A DNA stretch of 64,000 bases, taken from contig NZ_JBHUQE010000013.1 of assembly GCF_042687825.1 (NCBI RefSeq), forward strand, positions 1 to 64,000, in the 5' to 3' direction. Under the pieces are notes generated by a model, which saw nothing but the letters and a program-made list of their open reading frames with translations, was not told the origin of the DNA and did not search any database. Shown here piece by piece: positions 52,851-61,112 of the stretch. The stretch's first letter is position 1. Each line of letters begins with the position of its first letter. The stretch is from Sedimentitalea sp042687825 (lineage in GTDB: Bacteria > Pseudomonadota > Alphaproteobacteria > Rhodobacterales > Rhodobacteraceae). A program made the translations under genes and the position numbers.

Positions 52851-53890
52851 GCGGTGTGCAGTTGATCACGGTGCAGGCGGCGGATGGCGATCAGCGTCTG
52901 GACCGCTGGCTGCGCCGGATGTTCCCGCATGTCAGCCAAGGGCGCATCGAAAAGATGTGCCGCAAGGGCGAACTGCGCGTTGATGGCGGGCGGGTCAAGG
53001 CCGCAAGCCGGGTGATGGCCGGCCAGCAGGTTCGGGTGCCCCCCTTGCCGGACAGCGAACACCGCCCGGCACCGGCGCCCAGCCGGGTGTCCGAGGCGGA
53101 CGCAAAGATGATCCGCGATTGCGTGATCTACCGCGACGATCATGTGCTGGCGCTGAACAAGCCCGCCGGATTGGCCGTGCAGGGCGGCAGTGGCCAGTCG
53201 CGCCATGTCGACGGGCTGTCCCCGGCGCTGCGCTTCGGTTCAGAGGAAAACCCGCGCCTGGTGCATCGTCTGGACAAGGACACATCGGGCGTATTGCTGC
53301 TGGCGCGGACCCGGCAGGCTGCCAAGGGGCTGACCGCTGCGTTCCGCCATCGCAGCACGCGCAAGATTTACTGGGCGCTGGTCGCCGGTGTGCCGACACC
53401 CTATCTGGGCGAGATCAAGACCGGCCTGGTCAAGGCCCCGGGCCACGGGCGTCAGGGCGAGGGCGAAAAGATGATTGCCGTGCACCCCGCCGAGGTGGAC
53501 GACACCCCCGGCGCCAAGCGCGCGCACACGGTGTATGCCACGCTGTACCGGGTCGCCGGCCGAGCCGCCTGGGTAGCGATGGAACCGGTCACCGGGCGCA
53601 CCCATCAGCTGCGCGCGCATATGGCTGCGATCGGGCATCCGATCGTGGGCGACGGCAAATATGGCGGCTCGGGTCAGGAAAATCAGGGTGACGGCTGGGG
53701 CGCGCAATTGGGCGGGGTCATCAGTAAGAAACTGCATTTGCATGCAAGGCGGCTGTCCTTTGAGCACCCCGAAACGAAAAAGCCGATAACGGTGACCGCG
53801 CCGTTGCCGCCCCACATGCAGGACAGTTGGTCCACGTTCGGCTGGACCGAGGATCTGGCCGCGGACGACCCGTTCGAGGAACTGCAATGA
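52847..53890 (+). CDS. RluA-family pseudouridine synthase (RluC/D-like)
   Basis: A 347-residue enzyme that makes pseudouridine in 23S rRNA. The N-terminal S4 domain (RLDRWLRRMFPHVSQGRIEK) is followed by the catalytic region with PRLVHRLDKDTSGVLLLAR, in which the catalytic Asp is in HRLDKDTSG. GRTHQLRAHMAAIGHPIVGD follows. The S4 plus PSI layout fits RluC. It overlaps crcB and the following HAD gene by 4 bp each (ATGA), which marks a tightly coupled operon. Confidence 0.93.
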   Translation: MSGVQLITVQAADGDQRLDRWLRRMFPHVSQGRIEKMCRKGELRVDGGRVKAASRVMAGQQVRVPPLPDSEHRPAPAPSRVSEADAKMIRDCVIYRDDHVLALNKPAGLAVQGGSGQSRHVDGLSPALRFGSEENPRLVHRLDKDTSGVLLLARTRQAAKGLTAAFRHRSTRKIYWALVAGVPTPYLGEIKTGLVKAPGHGRQGEGEKMIAVHPAEVDDTPGAKRAHTVYATLYRVAGRAAWVAMEPVTGRTHQLRAHMAAIGHPIVGDGKYGGSGQENQGDGWGAQLGGVISKKLHLHARRLSFEHPETKKPITVTAPLPPHMQDSWSTFGWTEDLAADDPFEELQ

Positions 53891-54573
53891 GCTGCCCGCC
53901 GCTGCGGCTGGTGATCTTCGATGTGGACGGCACCCTGGTGGACAGCCAGGGGGCAATTGTCGACGCGATGGCGGTGGCCTTTCGGACGATGGGCCTGCCG
54001 GTTCCGGCTCGGGCGGCGATCCTGTCCATCGTCGGTTTGTCGCTGGAACGCGCGATGGCGCATCTGGCACCAAACGAAGATGCGGAGACATGCCAGGGTC
54101 TGGTCGAGGCCTACAAGCGGGCCTATCAGACCGGGCGCGAAGCCGCCGGGGCGACGCAGATTTCACCATTGTATCCCGGGGCTCGCCGGACCATCGCGGC
54201 GCTGACCGCGGTACCGGACATCCTGTTGGGAGTCGCGACCGGCAAGTCGCAGCGCGGGCTTGCGGCGCTGCTGGACGGGCACGGGCTGGACGGCGTCTTC
54301 GTCACCCGGCAGGTGGCCGACCATCACCCCTCAAAGCCGCATCCGTCGATGATACATGCGGCGATGGCGGAAGCCGGGGTGCGGCCCCAGGACACGGTCA
54401 TGATCGGCGATACCAGTTTTGACATGGAGATGGCCGCCGCTGCCGGGGTGGCCGGCATCGGGGTGACCTGGGGCTATCACCCGCCCGAGCGCCTGGGTGC
54501 GGCGCGATGTCTGATCGACGGTTTTGACCAGTTGCATACGACCCTGAGCGACATCTGGAAAGTGACGGCATGA
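53887..54573 (+). CDS. HAD-family hydrolase (phosphoglycolate phosphatase-like)
   Basis: A 228-residue HAD hydrolase. It has the nucleophile motif VIFDVDGTLVDS (Asp-x-Asp), a helical cap, VATGKSQRGLAAL with the motif II Ser/Thr context, and KPHPSMI with MIGDTSFDMEMA (motif IV). It resembles Gph, but substrate cannot be read. It overlaps the preceding pseudouridine synthase and the following ATP12 gene by 4 bp each. Confidence 0.9.
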   Translation: MSCPPLRLVIFDVDGTLVDSQGAIVDAMAVAFRTMGLPVPARAAILSIVGLSLERAMAHLAPNEDAETCQGLVEAYKRAYQTGREAAGATQISPLYPGARRTIAALTAVPDILLGVATGKSQRGLAALLDGHGLDGVFVTRQVADHHPSKPHPSMIHAAMAEAGVRPQDTVMIGDTSFDMEMAAAAGVAGIGVTWGYHPPERLGAARCLIDGFDQLHTTLSDIWKVTA

Positions 54574-55274
54574 GCGAATGGAAGCGGAAAAGGTTCTGGA
54601 AGACGGCCCGCGTGGCCGACGGGCCCGAGGGGTTCTCCGTCGAGTTGGACGGGCGCCCGGTGCGGACGCCGGGAAAGGCGCCGCTGGCCTTGCCGACCCG
54701 CGCCATGGCCGAAGCCATGGCCGCAGAATGGCAGGCCCAGGACGAGGTAATCAACCCGCTCAGCATGCCGGTCACGCGCTCGGCCAACAGCGCCATCGAC
54801 AAGGTGCGCCCGCAGCATGCCGAAGTTGCGGACATGCTGGCAGACTATGGCGACAGCGACCTGCTGTGCTATCGCGCCGAAGCGCCGGCCGCCCTGATCC
54901 AACGACAGAGCGCGCAATGGGATCCGGCGCTGGACTGGGCGGCTGAAACCCTTGGCGTGCGCCTCCAGGCGCGGTGCGGGGTCATGCATCGGCCACAAGA
55001 TTGCGGCGACCTGTCGGAGCTGCGCCGGCGGGTGCATGCGATGACCGATTTTCAGCTGGCCGGGTTTCACGATCTGGTCTCGCTGTCGGGGTCGCTGGTT
55101 CTGGGATTCGCCGCAGCGCTGGACTGGCGCGGCGCGCAGGAGATCTGGACCTTGTCGCGGCTGGACGAGCTTTGGCAACAAGAGCAATGGGGCGCCGACG
55201 AGGACGCCGAAGAAATGGCGGAAACCAAGCGTCTTGCGTTTTTGCACGCTAAGCGGTTCTATGATTTTTCTTAA
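54570..55274 (+). CDS. ATP12-family F1-ATPase assembly chaperone
   Basis: A 234-residue protein of the ATP12 family, which in mitochondria binds the alpha subunit of F1 during assembly. It shows RPVRTPGKAPLALPTRAMAE, AEWQAQ, MPVTRSANSAIDKV, and ADYGDSDLLCYRAEAP. C-terminal WRGAQEIWTLSRLDELWQQE also fits. It ends an operon of four overlapping genes (crcB, pseudouridine synthase, HAD hydrolase, ATP12). The next gene, aapJ, has its own region. Confidence 0.92.
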   Translation: MSEWKRKRFWKTARVADGPEGFSVELDGRPVRTPGKAPLALPTRAMAEAMAAEWQAQDEVINPLSMPVTRSANSAIDKVRPQHAEVADMLADYGDSDLLCYRAEAPAALIQRQSAQWDPALDWAAETLGVRLQARCGVMHRPQDCGDLSELRRRVHAMTDFQLAGFHDLVSLSGSLVLGFAAALDWRGAQEIWTLSRLDELWQQEQWGADEDAEEMAETKRLAFLHAKRFYDFS

Positions 55275-55485
55275 GCAAGGGTGCGGCGATTTCCAGCGGG
55301 ATTACTGCGGGGAAGTCGGCGGGTTGGCCCCCCGAATAGTTTGAACGATCCCTTGACGTTTGGGGATGAATCCGCCCAAACTTGGCCCCACAGAAGGGGA
55401 TATCCCCTTTTCGCTGTTTAATCCGGCATGACTGGTGCCGGGTAGACCGCCTTTCAGCGTGGCGGAAAATCAGGAAGAGGTAAAA
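55275..55485. other. region before aapJ, with a 16-bp palindrome
   Basis: About 210 bases between the ATP12 gene and aapJ. They contain TTGACG at 55354-55359 (a -35 candidate) and AAGGGGATATCCCCTT at 55394-55409 with a following TT. The palindrome could be an operator for aapJ, or, as AAGGGG-ATAT-CCCCTTTT, a terminator for the ATP12 operon. Confidence 0.55.
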
Positions 55486-56502
55486 ATGAAAAACTCCGTA
55501 CTATTTGGCGCACTTACGGTCGCCGGACTGGCAGCGGGCGCTGCCGCCGCGGGCACGTTGGATGACGTCAAGGCACGTGGCAAGCTAAACTGTGGCGTGG
55601 TGACCGGCCTGGCGGGCTTTGGTGCACCGGACGCGAACGGCGAATGGAAGGGCTTTGACGTGTCCGTATGCCGCGCCGTGGCCGCCGCTGTGTTGAACGA
55701 TGCCTCTGCCGTCGAATTTGTTCCGACCACGCCCAAGACGCGCTTTACCGCACTGGCGTCTGGTGAAATCGATATGCTGGCGCGGAACACCACCTGGACC
55801 TTTTCGCGCGATGTCGACCTCAAGTTCGATTTCGTCGGCGTGAACTATTATGACGGTCAGGGCTTTCTGGTACCCAAGGAACTGGGCGTCAGCTCGGCCA
55901 AGGAACTGGACGGCGCTACGGTCTGCATTCAGACCGGCACCACGACCGAACTGAATCTGGCGGACTTTTTCCGCAGCAACAACATCAGCTACGAGCCGGT
56001 TCCGATCGAAACCAACGCCGAAGCGCAGCAGCAGTATCTGGCAGGGGCATGCGACGTCTATACGACAGATGCGTCCGGGCTGGCTGCGACACGCGCCACG
56101 TTCGAAGATCCGTCCGCGCATGTTCTGCTGCCCGAAATCATCTCGAAGGAACCGCTGGGTCCGCTGGTCCGCCATGGCGACAACGAATGGGGCGACGTGG
56201 TCCGCTGGACCCTGAACGCGTTGATCACGGCCGAAGAGTTGGGCGTCACCTCGGCAAACATCAACGAGATCGGCGAAAGCTCGGACAACCCTGAGATCAA
56301 GCGTCTGCTGGGCATCGAGGGCACGCTGGGCGAGATGCTGGGGCTGGACGCGGACTGGGCCAAGCGCGCCATTCTGGTGGGCGGCAACTATGGCGAGATC
56401 TTTGCCAAGAACATCGGCGAGACCACGCCGATCGGGCTGGCGCGCGGCCTGAACGCGCAATGGACCGACGGCGGCCTGCTGTATTCGCCACCGTTCCGCT
56501 GA
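55486..56502 (+). CDS. aapJ: general L-amino acid ABC transporter, periplasmic binding protein
   Basis: A 338-residue binding protein. A signal peptide (MKNSVLFGALTVAGLAAGAAAAG) is followed by TLDDVKARGKLNCGVVTGLA and GFDVSVCRAVAAAVL, the AapJ/BztA style. GGAAGAGG precedes the ATG at 55486. It binds a broad range of polar amino acids. A strong terminator-like hairpin after it probably makes it more abundant than the permeases that follow. The Rhodobacter homologue is BztA (glutamate, glutamine, aspartate, asparagine). Confidence 0.95.
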   Translation: MKNSVLFGALTVAGLAAGAAAAGTLDDVKARGKLNCGVVTGLAGFGAPDANGEWKGFDVSVCRAVAAAVLNDASAVEFVPTTPKTRFTALASGEIDMLARNTTWTFSRDVDLKFDFVGVNYYDGQGFLVPKELGVSSAKELDGATVCIQTGTTTELNLADFFRSNNISYEPVPIETNAEAQQQYLAGACDVYTTDASGLAATRATFEDPSAHVLLPEIISKEPLGPLVRHGDNEWGDVVRWTLNALITAEELGVTSANINEIGESSDNPEIKRLLGIEGTLGEMLGLDADWAKRAILVGGNYGEIFAKNIGETTPIGLARGLNAQWTDGGLLYSPPFR

Positions 56503-56514
56503 ACATCATCCGGG

Positions 56515-56545
56515 AAAAGGGCGCAGGTTATCCTGCGCCCTTTTT
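56515..56545 (+). terminator. attenuating terminator between aapJ and aapQ
   Basis: AAAAGGGCGCAGG and CCTGCGCCCTTTT form a 13-bp stem with a TTAT loop and a T-run. It lies 12 bases after the aapJ stop. Binding-protein genes often have such partial terminators so that they outnumber the permeases. Confidence 0.85.
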
Positions 56546-56636
56546 CGTAAGACAGTACTGATAACAAATCCGGTTCTGCGTGAGTGGGGAAAACCCCGCC
56601 GAGAGACAGGACCGGAAAACAACAGGGGGCGACTTC

Positions 56637-57905
56637 ATGTCCGCACTCAGCGATCCAGAAGATCAGCGATTCCGGCTGTCGATGCTTCTCTATGACACCC
56701 GGTACCGCTCGGCCACGATTCAGGTCATTGCCATGTTCGCCTTCATGCTGATGGCGGCATGGGTCATCAACAACGCGATCCAGAACTTGGATGCCTTGGG
56801 CAAGCCTGTCGAATTCACCTATTTTTCCGAGGTGGCCGGGTATGACATCAATCAGCGTCTGCTGGACTATAATTCCCGCGACACCCATCTGCGCGCGTCG
56901 CTGATCGGATTGCTGAACACGCTGATCGTGGCCTTTCTGGGGTGTATCTTGGCGACGATCATCGGCATCCTGGTGGGGGTGCTGCGCCTGTCCAACAACT
57001 GGCTGGTGTCGCGTCTGATGACGGTCTATGTCGAAACCTTTCGCAACGTGCCGGTGCTGTTGTGGATCGTCTTCGCCATGGCGATCCTGATCGAAGGCCT
57101 GCCCAGTCCGCGCGATTTTCGCGGCGACACTCCGGCCGCGTCGCTGGATCTGTTCGGCTCGGTCGCCATTACCAACCGTGGTGTCTATATCCCCGAACCA
57201 CTGTTCTCGCGTTCGTTGGGAAATATCCACTTCTTTGGCGACAGCAGCCTGCGGTTCGACGTGTCGTTGGATCTGATCGCCATCCTGGCAGTGCTGGCCG
57301 TCAGCATCTTTGCCATGCGCAAGGTTGCGGTCCGGGCCGCGCGCATCCAGGAGGAAACCGGAATTCGTCCCACCATCTGGTATGTCGAACTGGGCATTCT
57401 TGTGGTTCCGATGCTGGCCCTGCTGGTGGCTCTGGGCTTTCATCTTGGTTATCCTGAACTCAAAGGGTTCAATTTCAGCGGCGGCACCCATATGCGCAAC
57501 TCGCTGATCGCGCTGTGGCTGGCCCTGTCCTTGTACACGGCCGCCTTTATCGCCGAGATCGTGCGTGGTGGCATCCTGGCCATATCCAAGGGACAGACCG
57601 AGGCCGCGGCCGCTCTGGGCCTGCGGCCGGGCAAGATCATGAGGCTGGTGATCCTGCCCCAGGCCTTGCGGGTCATCATCCCGCCGCTGATCTCGAACTA
57701 TCTGAACCTGACCAAGAACAGTTCGCTGGCGATTGCCGTGGGGTACATGGATATCACCGGCACGCTGGGCGGCATCACAATGAACCAGACCGGACGAGAA
57801 CTGGAATGCGTTCTGCTGCTGATGCTGGTCTATCTCGCGATCTCGTTGTCCATTTCCGGGGTGATGAACTGGTACAACAAGCGCGTCAAACTGGTGGAGC
57901 GGTAA
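56637..57905 (+). CDS. aapQ: general L-amino acid ABC transporter permease
   Basis: A 422-residue permease of the HAAT family with the long N-terminal extension of AapQ/BztB. It has about eight helices, VETFRNVPVLLWIVFAMAIL and the coupling motif EAAAALGLRPGKIMRLVILP, plus NYLNLTKNSSLAIAVGYMDI. ATG 56637 is preceded by AGGGGG at good spacing. It pairs with aapM, which starts 1 bp after its stop. Confidence 0.95.
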   Translation: MSALSDPEDQRFRLSMLLYDTRYRSATIQVIAMFAFMLMAAWVINNAIQNLDALGKPVEFTYFSEVAGYDINQRLLDYNSRDTHLRASLIGLLNTLIVAFLGCILATIIGILVGVLRLSNNWLVSRLMTVYVETFRNVPVLLWIVFAMAILIEGLPSPRDFRGDTPAASLDLFGSVAITNRGVYIPEPLFSRSLGNIHFFGDSSLRFDVSLDLIAILAVLAVSIFAMRKVAVRAARIQEETGIRPTIWYVELGILVVPMLALLVALGFHLGYPELKGFNFSGGTHMRNSLIALWLALSLYTAAFIAEIVRGGILAISKGQTEAAAALGLRPGKIMRLVILPQALRVIIPPLISNYLNLTKNSSLAIAVGYMDITGTLGGITMNQTGRELECVLLLMLVYLAISLSISGVMNWYNKRVKLVER

Positions 57906-57906
57906 G

Positions 57907-59277
57907 ATGTCAGAAGTTCATGCACATACTGTCGGCTATGTCCGCGAAACCATGTTGCCGCAACAGGCGCCGCCGGCAACCACCGTGGGCTTTATCGGAT
58001 GGGTCCGCCAGAATCTGTTTTCCGGAGCGCTGAACAGCATTCTGACGCTGTTGGCGATCGGGTTCATCTATTACATCCTGTCCGGTGTTCTGCCGTGGAC
58101 GTTTCAGTCGGTGTGGGATGCGAATTCACTGACCGAGTGCCGCGAGATCATGATGGCGACCTGGGGCGACACCCATGGCCATGCCTGCTGGGGGGTGATC
58201 AAGGACCGCTGGTTGCAACTGCTATACGGCTTCTACCCGCCCTATCCGGCCCATCCTGACGCCAATTTCGGCGCTGCACCTGACGGGCATTGGTGGCCGG
58301 CCTATATCCGGCCCAACTTGACCCTGATCCTGTTGCTGGTGGCACTGGCGCCTGTGCTGTTCACGGGCGCGCCACGCAAGCTGTTATACGTCACGGCGGC
58401 CTATCCGTTTCTCCTGCCCTGGCTGATGTGGGGCGGCAGCATATGGGTGCCGATCACCGCCGCCGCCGGTTTTGTCATCGGCTATCTGGCGTTTCACTTT
58501 GGCGAACGCACTCTGGGCACGCTGGGCGGCATGATTGCCGGAGCGGCGTTGCCGATCGTATGGTGGCTGTTCCTTGCGGCGCCGGTGGTGGACGGCTTGA
58601 CATCGGTCCTCGATATCGGCCTCCCGTCGGTGCAAAGCCGCGACTTTGGCGGCTATATGCTGGCGCTTGTGTTGGGCGTGGTCGCGATCGGGGTGTCGCT
58701 GCCCATCGGAGTCGTTCTGGCGCTGGGGCGTCAGTCGGACCTGATGATCGTGAAATACCTCTGCGTCGGCTTTATCGAGTTCATACGCGGTGTGCCGCTG
58801 ATCACGCTGCTGTTCGTGGCGTCGCTGCTGTTGAACCTGTTCCTGCCGCCGGGCACCAATTTTGACATCATCCTGCGGGTCATGATCATGATGACGCTGT
58901 TCGCCGCGGCCTATATGGCCGAGGTGATCCGCGGCGGCCTGGCCGCGCTGCCAAAGGGGCAATACGAAGGTGCCGACAGTCTGGGTCTGAATTATTGGCA
59001 GGCGCAGCGGCTGATCATCATGCCGCAGGCGCTGAAGATTTCTATCCCGGGCATCGTCAGCACCTTTATCGGGATCTTCAAGGATACAACGCTGGTGTCG
59101 ATCATCGGCCTGTTCGATGTCATCGGCCTGGCCAGCGCGATCCGCGCCGATACCTCCTGGAACGGCGTCTATTGGGAACTGTTTGCCTTTATCGGCTTTC
59201 TGTTCTTCGTCGTCTGCTTCTCCATGTCCCGTTATTCCATGTATCTGGAGCGCAAGCTTCAGACCGGCCACAAATAA
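57907..59277 (+). CDS. aapM: general L-amino acid ABC transporter permease
   Basis: A 456-residue permease of the AapM/BztC type. It has about ten helices, GFIEFIRGVPLITLLFVASL, and the coupling motif EGADSLGLNYWQAQRLIIMP followed by GIVSTFIGIFKDTTLVSIIG. Length (about 380-460) and the N-terminal extension fit. It forms a heterodimer with aapQ. It starts 1 bp after aapQ and ends 12 bp before the ATPase gene. Confidence 0.95.
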   Translation: MSEVHAHTVGYVRETMLPQQAPPATTVGFIGWVRQNLFSGALNSILTLLAIGFIYYILSGVLPWTFQSVWDANSLTECREIMMATWGDTHGHACWGVIKDRWLQLLYGFYPPYPAHPDANFGAAPDGHWWPAYIRPNLTLILLLVALAPVLFTGAPRKLLYVTAAYPFLLPWLMWGGSIWVPITAAAGFVIGYLAFHFGERTLGTLGGMIAGAALPIVWWLFLAAPVVDGLTSVLDIGLPSVQSRDFGGYMLALVLGVVAIGVSLPIGVVLALGRQSDLMIVKYLCVGFIEFIRGVPLITLLFVASLLLNLFLPPGTNFDIILRVMIMMTLFAAAYMAEVIRGGLAALPKGQYEGADSLGLNYWQAQRLIIMPQALKISIPGIVSTFIGIFKDTTLVSIIGLFDVIGLASAIRADTSWNGVYWELFAFIGFLFFVVCFSMSRYSMYLERKLQTGHK

Positions 59278-59289
59278 GGAAACTGCAAC

Positions 59290-60081
59290 ATGTCTGAACT
59301 GGCAATCGACCGTCAAATCGACCGTTCCAAGATGCAGGTCAGCGACCAGGTCGCCATCGAGATCACCAACATGAACAAATGGTACGGCGCGTTTCACGTG
59401 CTGCGCGACATCAACCTGACGGTGATGCAGGGCGAACGGATCGTGATCGCCGGGCCTTCGGGCTCCGGCAAATCCACGCTGATCCGCTGTCTGAACGCGC
59501 TGGAGGAACACCAGCAGGGCAGGATCGAAGTCGACGGGACCGTGCTGTCCAACGACCTCAAGAATATCGACAAGATCCGGTCCGAGGTCGGCATGGTGTT
59601 CCAGCATTTCAACCTGTTTCCGCATCTGACAATTCTGGAGAACTGCACGCTGGCGCCGATCTGGGTGCGCAAGACACCGCGCAAGGAGGCCGAGGAACGC
59701 GCCATGCATTTCCTGCACAAGGTCAAGATCCCCGAGCAGGCCGACAAATACCCCGGCCAGCTGTCCGGCGGCCAGCAGCAGCGGGTCGCCATCGCCCGGT
59801 CCCTGTGCATGATGCCGCGGATCATGCTGTTTGACGAACCCACCTCGGCGCTGGATCCCGAGATGATCAAAGAGGTGCTGGACACCATGATCGAGCTGGC
59901 CGAAGAGGGCATGACCATGCTGTGCGTGACCCACGAGATGGGCTTTGCCCGCCAGGTCGCGAACCGGGTGATCTTTATGGACGAGGGTCAGATCGTCGAA
60001 CAGAACGAGCCCGAAGAATTCTTTAACAACCCAAAGAGCGAGCGGACCAAGCTGTTCCTGAGCCAGATTCTGGGGCACTGA
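59290..60081 (+). CDS. aapP: general L-amino acid ABC transporter ATPase
   Basis: A 263-residue ATPase for the aapJQM system. It has Walker A GPSGSGKST, the Q-loop MVFQHFNLFPHLTILEN, signature LSGGQQQRVAIARSL, Walker B IMLFDEPTSALDPE and the H-loop CVTHEMGFARQ. Length and layout match AapP/BztD. It is the last gene of the operon, and a hairpin lies after the stop, shared with the convergent narR-like gene. Confidence 0.96.
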   Translation: MSELAIDRQIDRSKMQVSDQVAIEITNMNKWYGAFHVLRDINLTVMQGERIVIAGPSGSGKSTLIRCLNALEEHQQGRIEVDGTVLSNDLKNIDKIRSEVGMVFQHFNLFPHLTILENCTLAPIWVRKTPRKEAEERAMHFLHKVKIPEQADKYPGQLSGGQQQRVAIARSLCMMPRIMLFDEPTSALDPEMIKEVLDTMIELAEEGMTMLCVTHEMGFARQVANRVIFMDEGQIVEQNEPEEFFNNPKSERTKLFLSQILGH

Positions 60082-60108
60082 CAACGCCCCCGCGGCCCCG
60101 GCGAAAAT

Positions 60109-60142
60109 GGCCCCTGTGCCCATGCTGTGCCGGGCAGGGGCC
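60109..60142. terminator. hairpin between convergent aapP and narR-like genes
   Basis: GGCCCCTG and CAGGGGCC form a perfect 8-bp stem with an 18-nt loop that can extend further by CCC/GGG pairing. It lies between aapP and the stop of the convergent gene. There is no T-tract in either direction. Confidence 0.5.
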
Positions 60143-60157
60143 TGCGCGCTGCGGGCG

Positions 60158-60868
60158 TCAGGTCGAGGCGTCGTCGATCAGCGGATTGGGTCCGGCAAAG
60201 GCCACCAGCTTTTGCTGGTCGGTGATCGTAACCTGTTGACCCTGAACGTGAACCCCGTGTTTGCGCAGCCCCTTTAACGCCCGGCTCAGGTTTTCCGGTG
60301 TCATTCCCAGAAACGAGGCCAGCCTGCGTTTCTCGGTCTGCAATTCGAACTGTGTGGCGTTTTTCGCGTATCTTTGGTGCCGCAACAGATAGTTTCCCAG
60401 CCGCTCGTGCGATGTGCGCAGCTTGAGGTCCTTGGTGTTCTTGACCACGGCGCGATAACACTGCGCCAGTTCTGTAACGATGGCGCGGGCAAATTTCGGG
60501 TCGACATCGAAGACTGCCCGCACATCCTGGCTGGGCAGCAGCGCGACGCGGCATTTCTCCAGCGTCCGGGCCGACATGAGATAGGGCGCGTCCTTGATCG
60601 TGGCCGCCAGAATAAAGGTCGAGACCGGCCGCACCGTCGCCATGCTGGTCTCGCGACCGTTCCACTGCGAATACAGATCGACCGATCCGGACAGCAGGAC
60701 ATGCAGGAAGGTGCTGGGATCGCCTTCGCCGATCAGCTCCATCTGGGCGGGAAAATTCTGTACATAAGACCCCCGCATCAAGGCCAGGAAGTGAGCCTCT
60801 TCCATGTCGCAAAACAGATCGAGTCGTCGGATCTCGGGCGAATCCGACTCAGGCATTCCCAGATACAC
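60158..60868 (-). CDS. narR: Crp/Fnr-family regulator, NarR-like
   Basis: A 236-residue regulator. It has a cyclic-nucleotide-like sensor domain (FLHVLLSGSVDLYSQ) and a C-terminal helix-turn-helix with KRRLASFLGMTPENLSRALK; the recognition helix ENLSR has the E-x2-S-R pattern of FNR for TTGAT half-sites. The N-terminal cysteines that hold the FNR [4Fe-4S] cluster are absent, as in NarR and Dnr. GTG at 60868 is preceded by GGAGG at 5 nt; ATG 12 bases further is less likely. It is divergent from narK1, as in Paracoccus. NarR in Paracoccus senses nitrate or nitrite and drives narKGHJI. Confidence 0.8.
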   Translation of the reverse strand: MYLGMPESDSPEIRRLDLFCDMEEAHFLALMRGSYVQNFPAQMELIGEGDPSTFLHVLLSGSVDLYSQWNGRETSMATVRPVSTFILAATIKDAPYLMSARTLEKCRVALLPSQDVRAVFDVDPKFARAIVTELAQCYRAVVKNTKDLKLRTSHERLGNYLLRHQRYAKNATQFELQTEKRRLASFLGMTPENLSRALKGLRKHGVHVQGQQVTITDQQKLVAFAGPNPLIDDAST

Positions 60869-60904
60869 GTCAACCTCCGCTTTGATACATGTCGGCTTGT
60901 TGCT

Positions 60905-60918
60905 TGATAAATGTCAAT
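60905..60918 (+). promoter_or_regulatory. Fnr/NarR-type box between narR and narK1
   Basis: TTGAT-AAAT-GTCAA matches TTGAT-N4-ATCAA with one change (A to G), the form often seen for NarR and Dnr sites. A weaker copy, TTGATACATGTCGG, is at 60882-60895. The box lies 195 bp before narK1 and about 37 bp before narR. TATAGA at 60935-60940 might serve as a -10 box. Confidence 0.7.
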
Positions 60919-61112
60919 GGGCAAATTGACGCCTATAGATTTCTCTCTTGACCTAGGTACGTTCCGATCATGACATTTTTCGGTAAGCCGTTAATATTTA
61001 TCGGTTTTCGCGGATCTCTGATGCAGATCAAGTCGCGACGGGGCGGATTCTTCTCAATTCAGCGCAAGTCGGCATCCAGCCGATCATCACACCAAATACG
61101 CGGAGAAACAGA

